Origin: Salvator merianae
Lineage: Eukaryota > Chordata > Lepidosauria > Squamata > Teiidae
Length of the DNA: 64,000 nt
Direction: 5' to 3'
Assembly: GCA_003586115.2 (NCBI GenBank)
Contig: QVOM02000116.1
Span: 34,623,946 to 34,687,945, forward strand
Position numbers and translations under genes: made by a program. How positions within the stretch are numbered: position 1 is the stretch's first letter; every line of letters starts with the position of its first letter. Under the pieces are notes generated by a model, which saw nothing but the letters and a program-made list of their open reading frames with translations, was not told the origin of the DNA and did no database searches. Shown here piece by piece: positions 36,437 through 47,514 of this stretch.

Positions 36437-36797
36437 TTTATAGTGCCTTTTCGGCACAACATGAACGTTGCTTAGAATATGCATGTGGAAAACTGCTTGA
36501 AACCTGGTTTTAGCACTCTTCTCAGGTGGGAAATGACCATTGCACTGCTGGGGGTGTGCACAGCAGGGATTAAAAGGCATGTTTTCCATTCACATAATCA
36601 AACTTGTTTCAAGATCATTTCTCAAACTTTCCCTTCTCTTCAGCTCCACCGCTTCTGATTATGGTCACTAACTCCCTCTTAAAGACTCCCCAGACAGCTC
36701 ATCAGAGGCTCAGAACAGTATTCTAGGAGATTTTGCACACCTTTTCATTTCAGTATTGTCTGACTATCTCCTTTTCTGCCTTTATCGAGTCTTATAT
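36437..36797. other. Spacer, nothing recognised
   Basis: Ordinary sequence. Confidence 0.3.
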
Positions 36798-36866
36798 TTA
36801 TTTGTTTGTTATTTACTTATTTGTATTTTTATCCCGCCCTGTATGCAAAGGTCTTGGTGGGTTACA
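36798..36866 (-). mobile_element. L2-type LINE 3' tail, short fragment
   Basis: 'tatttttatcccgccctgta' followed by 'ggtcttggtgggttacaaca' is the reversed L2 3' end. Only about 70 bp are kept. Confidence 0.7.
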
Positions 36867-37109
36867 ACAGATCCTAAGATGTAAACTTTTGCAGACAAGC
36901 AGCATGAAATGTTATGCATAGCTGGCACTGGATAAAGTGGGTCACAGCTGACAAATTGCCTATGCCCAATAAATAAATGTGTTTCCTGTGCCATAGCACT
37001 TCCACAAATTATGACCAGCTCTCTTGAAAATATGTATCTTCATCAAGATTCTGAATCTGCAGAAAAAAGGGCTAGAAAAACAAATTGCAAAGGATTTTTT
37101 AAAACGTAT

Positions 37110-37325
37110 AAAAAATGAGGGGGGGGGAGAGAGAGAGGGAAGAAGGAAGGAAGGAAGAAAAGAAAGGAAGGTTTCAGTTGAGTTGCTTCTCAACAACCTG
37201 ACAGTGTTGTTTCCTTCACGACTTTTCTTTCCATGGAAAGGAGCCAACATTTTTCTGCTCTAGTCTCTGTATTATGAGGCTGATAGTAAAAGAGAGAGAG
37301 AGAGGGAGCAAGAGAGCGAGGACTT
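37110..37325. repeat. Polypurine and GA-rich tracts
   Basis: A nine-G run is followed by GA and GGAA repeats (37119-37171). A second GA-rich stretch lies at 37289-37322. The first is nearly all purine on the plus strand. Confidence 0.85.
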
Positions 37326-37800
37326 GTTTGCAGTGCCTCATCTGTTTCCTACTAGAGGGTCCGCTGAGGCAGAAAGCCTGACAACACTCTCGGTGATTTA
37401 CTTTGCCCCCTCCCAGCCACCCTTACATTCCCTCTCTGCCTCCGCCTTCCCAAGGCTGTCTATTAAACTTTTAATACTGGGGAGCCCCTCGTTCAGGGCA
37501 GCACTGCAGCCATTCATTAGTGTCCACCTAGGGAACAAATAACTCTTTAGCTTCACCCTAGGTGTCCAGCTCACTTTCTGCCTGGAGGGGGATTTGTAAT
37601 CGAAACAGGGCAGCGCGGGAGCAAAACAACTTGGGAGCCTGCTCTTTCATTCAGGTAATGCCCAGGACACATGTTAATGATTTCAGCTTAAGTACCAGGC
37701 AGAGAGAGACTCGACTGTAAATTAAGTGCGCTGGAGAACCACCTGCATGTGCCAATGGAATGAGCCAGAGAACCAGCAGGCCAAGGAGCGGTAAATGTGG
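37326..37800. other. Possible conserved non-coding segment
   Basis: Moderately GC-rich, looks non-repetitive, with TTAATA, TTAATGA and TAAATTAAG cores and no transposon signature. It resembles regulatory DNA near a developmental gene, but I have no alignment. A 13-G run follows at 37806-37818. Confidence 0.25.
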
Positions 37801-37867
37801 GGTTTGGGGGGGGGGGGGTGTTGTTTATGATCTGCCCTCATGCTCGTCTCTTGTGCCGGTCCTCGTC

Positions 37868-38100
37868 ATTCTACAACTGTTGTTTTTCAGCACAGATTTA
37901 TTTTTTACAGACTCCCTCTCCTTCTCTTCCTTCAAGGGGCTCATGGTGATATATATGGTTCTCTTTCCACAGAACAACTCCGTGGGATGGGTTAGCACGT
38001 TGGGAGGATATTGGTCTGAAGTAACCCACTGAAGTCCACGGCTGAAGGGGCATTTGAACCTAGATTTCCAAGGAGTCACACTTAGGCTCCCAGTCTCTGT
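37868..38100 (-). mobile_element. MIR-like SINE fragment
   Basis: The 'aactccgtgggatgggttag' to 'gaagtaacccactgaagtcc' to 'gcatttgaacctagatttcc' series parallels the copies at 1800 and 25505. Its boundaries are vague. Confidence 0.55.
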
Positions 38101-38145
38101 GGGCCTGTGCAATTTAGCACCAGGCAGAAAACAGTTGATTTGGGG

Positions 38146-38703
38146 GGCCATTTCCTTTCCAGTACTAAACTATGCTGGGCAAAAACTTTGACACTGGAGA
38201 ATGTCTTGCTCTTTCCATGCCTGCTGGTATCCCAGCACCCAGAAAGGTCTAGACCTCTGTTGTCTGCACACTAGTGTGGACCAGCAGAGGCCCTGCTTAG
38301 CCCTAGTTCTCTTTGTCTACACTTGATGAAGCAATGGAGCGGGATATGATGCCAAAACGGTGCTGTATCTTGGTCCAGGCATAGACTTCTTTAAAGTAGT
38401 CCATAAATGGAACTAATTCCAAACTATGAAGGGCATGCAGAAAGCATGCGCGCAATCCAGTATACCATGGGGGGGGCTTTTTGGTGGCACACCAGGAAGC
38501 ACTGCAAGAAGTGGCACTTCTGCTGAAATGGCCCTGGCCAGAAACTTTGAAGGGTGGGGAATTTCTTCAAGTCTGGATAGGGATGGGTTGTCTAAATGTG
38601 AACAATCCATGAAGTGGGCTACCACTAGTCCAGCTCAGCGTGGGCTAGATTCAGTGGGCCACACTACATGGGGTGGAACAGCCCCCAGAGTGTGGAAATG
38701 ACC
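38146..38703 (+). mobile_element. Family X DNA element
   Basis: The left end is GGCCATTTCCTTTCCAG and the right end 'gtgtggaaatgacc' reverse-complements to GGTCATTTCCACAC. Landmarks atgatgccaaaacggtg (38346-38362), 'aaagtagtccata', 'cagtatacca' and 'gcacaccaggaag' follow the order at 3366-3852. No coding capacity. Confidence 0.5.
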
Positions 38704-39103
38704 TTTGTTCCGCAGCTCCAGGAAGAAGAGATGCCAGCCATGTACACTGCTTGCCTCATGTCCCAGCAACAGGATCAGAGTTTCCCCCTGCCAAGCCAGA
38801 CCCTTTCTCTTCTGTCAAGATGCAGCCTCAAATAGAGAGGCAGTAAAAACTGAAAGAATTTCAGTCCCATTATGAACAGAAGGAAATGCAATTCAGGGAG
38901 TTGAGGAGAAATGTTCTTCACAATATTGCAATGAATCAGGAGACCATTGGGGATGCTCGAGCACAGAGATGAGCCCTCGTGATTTCTTGGTTGTTAAGCA
39001 TTCTCATTCTTAGCTATTAAGATATTTCCTAAATTCAAACAGACATGGACAAGGTAACAATGGAAAATTGATAGTAGGTGTGGTGCGTGTGTGTTTTATA
39101 TTA
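38704..39103. other. Spacer, nothing recognised
   Basis: No repeat or gene signature. Confidence 0.3.
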
Positions 39104-39255
39104 CTTCTTAACAGCGGTGGCCAGCGGCTTTAAGCCTTGGTGTTAAGCCTGCTGAGGCAGTACGGAGGCCTGGAAGCCCCGTGAATGGCCATGGTGCACT
39201 TCGTGTGGGGCGCGAACACCAAGACTTAAAGCTGCCGGCTGCTGCTGCTTCTTAA
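39104..39255. mobile_element. hAT-type MITE with perfect 8-bp duplication
   Basis: CTTCTTAA is repeated exactly at 39104-39111 and 39248-39255 around a 136-bp element (39112-39247). Ends are CAGCGGTGGCCAGCGGCTTT and, reverse-complemented, CAGCAGCAGCCGGCAGCTTT. The arms continue inwards as 'AAGnCTTGGTGTT'. It appears to be a diverged shorter relative of the element at 43218-43417. Confidence 0.9.
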
Positions 39256-39534
39256 ATCTAAGAGTTATAATATGTAACTTTATGCTGTGTTATACATGTG
39301 TTATAAAACAGAAGCAATATATAGTGCAGATTCTTATATTGAGACATACATATCTCACAAAATTTAGCTTAGAAACAGAAGAAGCCACATCAAAAATCTC
39401 CAAAAACCTTAAGGGATTTCAGCAAAAGATGAAGACAAGCCTTGATTGGGCATGTGAGTAGGAGATGGTGTTTTAAAAGCCTAATATATAGGCAGGCTGA
39501 TGACCACTTTGCTTTTCAATTTCTTATAGTCAAG
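39256..39534. other. AT-rich spacer
   Basis: Nothing recognised. Confidence 0.3.
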
Positions 39535-39768
39535 CACTACTGCCCACTATGTGGTGAGTTCAGGCTATGATGAGGTGGGTTAGCAATAGCCTACCTCAAG
39601 GCTGTCTGCATTTGAACAGTGCATTGTGGACCAGGCCCAAACACTGGCTTCAAAGGCTGGACCCAGCCCTGCAGCCAGTGCTCACCCTCTGGAGCCCAGA
39701 CTTAGTCCAGAATACAACCCCTTGTCTGGTTGTGAACCTCTTTCAAGAGGTCTACCGCAGGACTAGGG
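39535..39768 (+). mobile_element. Family X fragment
   Basis: 'caggctatgatgaggtgggt' and 'ttcaaaggctggacccagcc' match 2286-2400 in order. It is cut by, or abuts, the family Y element that follows. Confidence 0.45.
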
Positions 39769-40301
39769 GCCTTGTTGCACTTACTGAAAGTTCAATAGAG
39801 CAGGATGTCTCACTCCCTTTCTTCTGCATGTTGGAGCAGAAGAGAGAGGCTCCACTCTTTCTGCATTAGAATGAAATGGGTCCCAGTACAGGCACTCAAA
39901 ATAGCTACCTATACCAGGACACTAGTAGACCTATTTTTCAGGTCTACTGGTGTTCCAGGGATGGCTAGACCAACACAGGGAGGTGTGTGGAAGGGTGCAT
40001 GTCTCCTTGTTCCGGTCTAACTGGTGGATGTATTTCAGAGGCACACCAAACTGAAAAGCCTCTGAAATGCATCCCCAGGGCCAAATGAGGCTAGGAACAT
40101 CAGTTCCTAGTGCTCAGTGAACCCAGAAGTGGCTTTGGAGATCATGTGATCTCCAGAGCCAGCATGGGGTGCTGTACTGGCGCAGCTTTCCGAAAGCGGA
40201 AGGCTTATTCTGATACTTTGAAGCCATTTGTGCTTCTGGAATGGATCCATACTGGGCTGGTCCTGCCAGACTGGTCTTGTAAAGTAAGTGCAAATTCACC
40301 C
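39769..40301. mobile_element. Family Y DNA element
   Basis: The left end reads GCCTTGTTGCACTTACTGAA and the right end, reverse-complemented, GGTGAATTTGCACTTACTTT. Length (about 0.53 kb) and the TGCACTTAC core match the other Y copies. Near 40390-40470, 'tgcagaaaggatcc' and 'aggtaagtgcgggaagggcc' suggest a second, damaged Y/Z terminus beside it. Confidence 0.5.
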
Positions 40302-40974
40302 TAGGATAGGTTGTCAATTTGGCGTCATATCCCAATCCATAGCTGCATCCAATGCAGATGAAGAGTACTAGCATTGGCCCGGGCTTTCTCAATTCTGGAT
40401 TAATGTGCAGAAAGGATCCTTCTGGACCCCTTCCTATTCTGAAATTAAGGTAAGTGCGGGAAGGGCCAAGAACTGTAGCTGGAAGGACTCATGAGAGGAA
40501 GAGCGAAGAGCTTCCTGTGAGTTTGGTCTTGCTAGGGAATGTTAGTTCTACACTTCCAGACCTCTGCTTATTTTCTGGAAGCAGGATACCAACTGAGGCG
40601 AGCTTTGAATGTTCCTTTTGTTTCTGTTTTTGTGACTTTGTAGCCTTCTGAGACCATCCTCAGCTACACTAAGGTTTATTGCTGTCCCTCCCATATGTAA
40701 CTGAAGACATTTTGTTACAACCAATGTGCCCTTTTGTGTTATGCTTTTAATTCTATTTTTCTTAATCTTTTTAAAGTAAAACATGTTTATTAAAATTTGC
40801 TGTTGCTCTTGGTGGAAGGGAGGGTGAATTCTCACCTTCAGTCATATCTTTTTAAAGTCCATGCTTACCACTGTCTCAAAGAAAAGGGAGTTCGTTTCTT
40901 TAAGGAAAGGGAAAGGTGACTTCACCTGTGGCACATCGCCTGATTACCTGCTTGAAGGCTGGACAAGTATGGTT
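40302..40974. other. Spacer
   Basis: It contains the lone Y/Z-type right terminus ending near 40467. Nothing else recognised. Confidence 0.3.
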
Positions 40975-41165
40975 GCCTCCAGATAGGTGATAAAATGCGC
41001 AGTCATATCACCACTACATTGGGAATGTCAGGCATACCCCTGGCATTTCCAATATAATGCCAATGTTACATGCTGAAAATTTGTTTTATCGCTAGTACAG
41101 GAAATCCAGTAACAATGCTAGCTTTCCTGTAATAGCCCTGCTTACCTTCACATCTGTCAAGCAGC
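40975..41165 (-). mobile_element. Family V hairpin-rich repeat, inverted copy
   Basis: It is inverted relative to 48980-49175 and shares 'agcattgttnctggatttcc', 'ttatattggnaatg' and 'ctggaggca' blocks in order. Each block is itself partly palindromic (for example 'attgggaatg...catttccaat'). Not a family I can name. Confidence 0.5.
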
Positions 41166-43209
41166 TTTTGCAATGAGATCAACTGGAGCAACCCGAAGCC
41201 AGCCAGGCACAGGCAAAACAACAAAAGGAAGTGGGTGGGAGCTTGGATGGCTTCCGGTAGCCCCAATAGGCCTCATTGCAAAAGCCACTCAATAGACATC
41301 AAACAAGGAGTTGCATCTGGTGGAGAGCAGCAAGAGGCAATTGCAGGATCTTGTGTAAATTTCACGTGACCTCTTATCACCTGGAGGAAGTCCTTATCTT
41401 CCCTTTGTACTAGCAGTATACCAACTGGGGCACTATCCGAGACTAGACCAGCAACCCTCTGATCATTTACACATACATCAAACAAAATGCAGTGACAAGA
41501 AAAGTATTAACTCTCAACTAATGCATTACTATACCAGGCAATAGCAGATCAACCTATTTTTCTTTCTATCCAGCCTAGCAAATTTCTTACACCAGCAGTA
41601 ACTTTCCACAATGTCTCATGCAGACAAAACTTTGATATGATTCAGATTTCAATTTAACTGTACTTACTTTCGATGACTGTATTTAACTTGCTATTTACTG
41701 CTTATTTTCTATACTCACATTGCTTTACGTTACCCTCTGGCACCGATAATAAATATTAAACCACAGGAATTCCAAGTAAGCAAGAAATTTTAAAGCTTCC
41801 TATTGCCATGGTTTTTGACAATGTGGTGCTGTGCACTTAAGTTCCCTGTTAAATGACTTGCCTCAGGTAACATCTTGAGTAATTGTTCTTAAAATAATTA
41901 CCTCCCCAAACCATATTAACAGAGGGGCCTAATAAATGGTCTGAATTTCATAGACTTTTAACTTTGCTTATTAAAAAAAACCAAATGGACCAAAATGTAC
42001 TCATTTTTCTGTTACAGCTTGTCTTTTAATTTTAAGAAGAGACTACCTGATTGCCAATGAAACCGGTAACAAGGGTGCTACTGATTTAACAAAACTCACA
42101 TCTTGCATTTAATCCCACCAAACTAAATTTTGCATTCTGTTTCACTCATGTTGCACCCCTCCTGTCCTAAACAAAAACTGTTTCTTTGATCTGACCACCA
42201 CCAATTCATCTCCATACTAGAAAGATTTTCCTTCTTGTAGGCCACATTTGCACCACAGGCGTCATGCCCTGTCCCGAGATGAACTGTGACAGCTTTGGAG
42301 ATGAGGAGGGAAAAGCAAGACCAGCAGTGGAGCTGCCAGTGCCAAGGCCCAGCAGTCCTGATCCCACATAGGCTCCTTCCAAACCACAGGTCATGCCAGG
42401 CACCAAAGATTCTATCCCCCATGATCTCAGCCTTGAGCAATCCCACTCAGGCAGCATCTACATGGACTGTGAAAGGCTCATAGTGGAAGCCCGAATGGTA
42501 TGGTGTCCAAGCACCCAAAGTAACCATGGGTACAGGTCTCTCCTTCAAGGGTGTCCCCTGCTTCATGCTACCTAAGGGCTATTTTTATACGCTTTTGCTC
42601 AGTCTTGCACAGTGACTTTCCCTATGATTTCTATGGTCTGCCTCTATGTTTTCAATTTATAAAGCCAGTTGAAAGCAGTTCACCTAGATAAGCATTTCTC
42701 AGAAGTCTGTTCCCTTTCTCCTGATCAAAACGCCTTTCAAAAATCATACCTATAAGCAAATTTGCTAACACACTGCCTGCAGGCATTTGAAGGGCTATCG
42801 TATAGACATGTGACAGCTGAGCAAGTGGCTTACTTTGTCCTCTGTGTGCAGGCACTGTGCAAAAATTAGTCCATTTCCACGCCCATTCCAGGATTGCCAG
42901 GAAGCTGTGGATCTTCACAGCTTCAAAAATTCTCAGTTTCATATAGAGGGTAAAGTGCAGGGCGTGCGAATATCATCCTGCTACTGGGACAGAAGCAAGC
43001 AATGTAGTATTAGGGTGCTTGCTAACTGCTTGGATCAATTCCAGATTGATTCCAGATGGAGATGCTTAAACCCCTTCATCCGTGGAATATCACAGGCAGT
43101 GTGTGCTCACTCAGAGGACAGAAGCCCAGAGGAATGTGAGGCTGGCTAAAAGGCAGAATAGTTTCAGAAGCTGCAATTATGAGAACTTCTAAACACATAG
43201 TTTGGGGAC
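41166..43209. other. Spacer; possible conserved stretch at 41480-42120
   Basis: The AT-rich, apparently non-repetitive stretch 41480-42120 looks like gene-desert non-coding DNA. At about 43022-43050 'gcttggatcaattccag' recurs at 44457-44473, hinting at a dispersed repeat. No gene. Confidence 0.3.
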
Positions 43210-43425
43210 CTTTTGACCAGCGGCGGCCCATCCCTTTAAATGCGGGTGTTCGCTCCCGCCCATCACCGTTTGTGGGGCCACTGAGCCTCCGTAGTGACGC
43301 AGCGGGTCGCCTAGCAGGTCGCAGCCACCTGCTGCGTCACTACAGAGGCTTGGTGGTCCCTTGAACGGCGATGGGGCGGGAGCGAACACCCGCATTTAAA
43401 GGGACGGGTTGCCGCTGCTTTTGAC
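43210..43425. mobile_element. hAT-type foldback MITE, 200 bp, perfect 8-bp duplication
   Basis: CTTTTGAC is exact at 43210-43217 and 43418-43425. The element (43218-43417) starts CAGCGGCGGCCCATCCCTTT and ends as the reverse complement of CAGCGGCAACCCGTCCCTTT. The arms extend about 90 bp, so nearly the whole element is an inverted repeat, and it keeps many CpGs. CpG retention, arm similarity and the exact duplication suggest a relatively recent insertion. Confidence 0.95.
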
Positions 43426-46400
43426 AAAGGATAGGTTTCACAGACATGAAGTTGGCTGGGAGTTTCCAGGGGAAAAGGGAAGAGGAAAATAACTAAACAT
43501 CAATCAATGATTATTATGGAAAAAGTTAATTAAAATAAAGGATCAGCAAAAACAATTCAATTGAAAATAACAAGTAACCATCTTTTAATACACTAATTCT
43601 GCTACCCAACCAAAGCTACTTGTGATTTTACGGCTTGTAGTTGGCTTTAAAACAAATGCTACTTCTATTGCAATTCTATTAGAAGTTGAAACAAAGAGAA
43701 ACAAAGTTAAAACAGATTGAAAAGCATAGAGGAATTATTATGGCAGGTTTGGAAACATTGTTCCTAATTTCAATTATGATTGACAATCACAGAAAGGGAG
43801 GGGATTCAATAGCAAAGCATAAAAGAAAAAAGAAGAGAACAGAAAGATGGCCATTGCAGTGTTTTCCCTTGCAAAGAACTACTGCTTTATTGAAGACATA
43901 TGACCAAATGGACCTATTCAATATCCAGGGAGATTGATCAAATTAAACATCAGTCAATGAATTGGACTTCACAACAATGTTTCCCCATTTTGAACCTTTT
44001 TATGCCTATTTCTTTTCTCAGGGCAGCTGATGCTAAGCAGGACTAACTAGGGATAATTTTTGAGAGACAACAAATAGCAAAGATTATTGTTGCCTATCCT
44101 GAAGCCTTCAAAAATCTTTCCAGATCCTTGTAAAGACAGTGGGTTTTTTTTCTGGTTGTAGTCTGTACTTTTCCTATTAGTCTGGCTTGCTTTTTAGAGG
44201 CGACCCTAGCCCTGCACAGGGCACTCCCAAGGAGGGGAAGGAGCCATTTCACTGTTTTTGAAGAGGCTGATCAAGTCCATGCAAGGAGACAAGATTATAA
44301 TAGCAAGAACAGGCTTAATCTCAGCTGCCTCAGCTCTATGCCAGAAGGGAGAGGACGTGGCATTGATGGTGGTAGTCCATCCCTCTTCACCAGCACTAGT
44401 GCAAGCTTCAACCACAGAGAGGCAAGGTGCCACAGCTGTCATGTATTTGTTAACCGCTTGGATCAATTCCAGGTTGTCTTATTTCAAACATAAAAATAAA
44501 ACTTGTTTTTCCTCATGGACTTCTCTATATGCTTTTTATGTGTGTTGGGGACAAGGGGAGGGGAATTATTTCTAGCCACTTGCACTGAGTTGGGAGAAAG
44601 AATCAAACACTTAACCCTATAGTGGAAAATCTTAGAGTGCACTCAGACATGGCTTTTTTCAAGTTGTTTCTTTAGGAAAAAGCATCCAATTGTCATTCTG
44701 ACAGTTAACCAATGGAACACCCAAAAGCCTACCTCACTTATCTACCCTGGATTCCTCATTTGCCTCCAGGTCTAACAATGCCTTCCTGACAACAGGTGCT
44801 ACTCACTGACTGGCCTCTTGTCTTCCTAGCTTTTCATGGTCCTGATTGGTTGCTCCCTGTAGCGACTGTTCCCCTGCTATGATTGGCTACATTTCCCACC
44901 TCTGCGCTTATGTAGCTTCCCACCCAATCCAACCTAAAGAAAGAGACACCTTTGGTGTTATGAATCCCAGAATGAGGAAGGGCCACCTATCCCCAGATAT
45001 TGAGACAGGGTATGGTGCTTTCAGGGAGAATGTGTTTGTCGTTACAGTCTCAACTTTGCCCAGAGGAAGCCTCCTTAAGTTTGTATGATCACACCCTATG
45101 TTGTCTCAGCTGATCTACAAGCAGAACATAACAACAGAGAACATGGCAATGGCTTGACAGGAGGAACATGGAGTTGGCTCAGTAGTTGTCTACCTCTGCA
45201 TTGTGCTGTTCAGAGAGTGCTATTCATTGGACTACTGTCAAGAAGGTAGTATTGGTAGTATGTCTCCATATATACTTCTGGCTGTAGCCAGAGTGTATCA
45301 ATGAGGGTTTGCCAGTGCTGCCTTCAGCTTGGTGGCATATATGCACATACCAGTTATGGCTGAAGCTGGAATGTCAGCACTATGTCCACTGTGCTGCCAT
45401 CTTTGTCATTTTTACTGTCACAGTCATGTCTGCTTGTCTTTCTCACAGATCCAGTGTTTTCACTTGCTGGTGCTTAGCTTGATATGCAGACAAGGTAGCC
45501 TAGGAACACAGGTTGTTTTGAGAACTTTGGGTTGTGTATGCTACCCAGTAGAGGAGCGTGGGAAATGGAATTTAACTAAGATGCTTCATATATATGATGC
45601 TTGCCTATGCTCATTGCATTGTGTTATCACAATAACGCAATGAAGTTAGATAACATACTGAAGTGGTATTCTGCCTTTTTCCTGACTCTCGGCCTAGTGT
45701 AGTGATTCTGACATGGGGTTGGGATACCACCAGGCCAACTTCAGGCCCCATTGTAGATTGGGCCTTCAGTAGTAATTTTAAAAATGTGGGATGATATGTG
45801 CCACACTGCTATACAAGCCAGCACATTGAGTGAAACTCAGGACTGAGAGCAGTGAGATTATGGGAAAAGGTAAAAACATGCCCAGTTTGAGCTGGACTCC
45901 CTGTGACCACATGGACATACGGAATTAGTCTGCTGTTGCCTTCATCCTACATGTGATGCCATGGTCTGAACCTGGAACGTTCTCTAGGTGGCAGCAATGG
46001 CCTGCACTTGAGACTCAGCAGAGGGAAGGCTCCAACTGGCAACTTCCCTTTACTTTCATCAAGCTATGTTTTGATCCAAAGAGGATAAAAGTATAGCTCA
46101 TGGAGATCAAAGGTTTCCAGCAGGGTCCTCATTCCCCATGCCCTTGTGGAAGTGAATTTGCTAATCACTGGATCATAAAAAAATAGAACTGCTGAAATTG
46201 GAAGGGGTAGCTTTGATAGGCCAGACTATTCTGAGCAGCTAGTTAGCTTTTTCCTCATCTGGCATCTGTTCAGGTGGCTTAGAACGCACTACTTTGACAA
46301 CTACTGGTTCAAGACACACAGGACCATAATGACTCCACTGACCTTCGTCACCGTGAGCACCACATAGTCTCTACCTCACTGGCCAAGCCCTTCTGCAAGG

Positions 46401-46729
46401 GAGGCTACCATTTTGCATCTCCCTCTTGTGGAAGTGTACCATGGACCACTGCCAGTAGGTGGGCCTAATAAAAGTTGGACCTCTACAAACTTGCAGTCCT
46501 CTGCACACATGTGAAAATGCACACATTAGCCCATTCCCTCAGCTCTTTGCATAGATAAAAGATGAGAAGGAAGGGCTCAGGTTCTCAGTAGCTGAGTATA
46601 GTGATGGTCAGTACACTTATATGCCAGCCACCACTGGAGAAAGAATAAGGTTTTAGGATAGTTCAAGAGGACTCTTTAGATTGCATTCTGGAGTGGTTGC
46701 ATTCTTCTAACTTTTCCTTTCAATTTCAT
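43426..46729. other. Spacer, no gene found
   Basis: A very diverged tRNA-SINE-like stretch may lie near 45695-45760 ('ctagtgtagtgattctgaca'). The frame at 44206-44466 on the minus strand shows no recognisable motif. Otherwise ordinary sequence. Confidence 0.3.
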
Positions 46730-47514
46730 TTTTTAGTTTTACTAGTTTCCCCATTTTGGAGAAGTTTCCCTTATGAAAGTTTCAGGTCGCTGTGATTTTG
46801 TCGACATCTTATTGTCCATGTTGAATGTTATCACTTTGTGGTCATTTTTTCCTATTGGATTAACCACAGTGACATCTTGTACCAAGTCTTGGGCATTGCT
46901 TGAGATCAAGTCCTGGATCCATTTCCTCCAGTTGGTTCCATAACCATCTGCTCTAAGGAACTATCCTTTAATATATACAGGAATTTTATCTCTCTCTCAT
47001 AAGTTCTCAATAGTTATTAGTTATCCTTTCCTTCCCCCCGCCCCCACAAAATGCCAATCTCCCTTAGGAGTTTATTTAGAAGGGTGATAGCATTTCCCTA
47101 ATATTAGATTTGCTTTCTGGCCTGATGTGGATCTGAATCACTTAGACATTCCAGTTCATAAAATTCTAATTCTATTGTACAAAACCACACCACCTCCAAT
47201 TCACCCTTTCCTATCCTTCCTGTACAGTTTGTAAAGTAGAATAATTGCATCTCCTTTTTTTATCCATTAATATGTACTCCTGTCCCCCTAGTTTGGCTTG
47301 AAGGTTTCTGGCATTTGCACATAGATGTTTATACGCACTCCTCTCGTGCAAGCTCAGTCCCGTAAGACTATGTGAATTCTTAGACTGCTTCTTATATCTT
47401 TCTGCTTGAATATTATTGACCAGTTCCCCACTCAACTCAGTACTATGTCCATTATTCCAACCTTCCTCACTCAAATATACCCCTTCCCAAACCAGATGCT
47501 GCCCAGGGATCAGT
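46730..47514 (-). pseudogene. CR1-clade LINE ORF2, 5' endonuclease part (remnant)
   Basis: The minus-strand frame after the ORF1 stop contains H-L-C-A-N-A-R-N-L-Q-A-K-L, corresponding to the 'YTNARSLxxK' start of CR1-type ORF2. Further down, interrupted frames give S-N-A-Q-D-L-V-Q-D-V-T-V, then I-G-K-N-D-H-K-V-I-T-F. These match the 'TN..GLVxDV' and 'SDHxMVEF' endonuclease blocks of CR1 ORF2. Reverse transcriptase was not found downstream. Frameshifts and stops make it non-functional. Confidence 0.6.

Noticed and set aside
45695..45790. tRNA-derived SINE
   Set aside because: Only a short box A-like stretch; no box B at the proper distance could be read.
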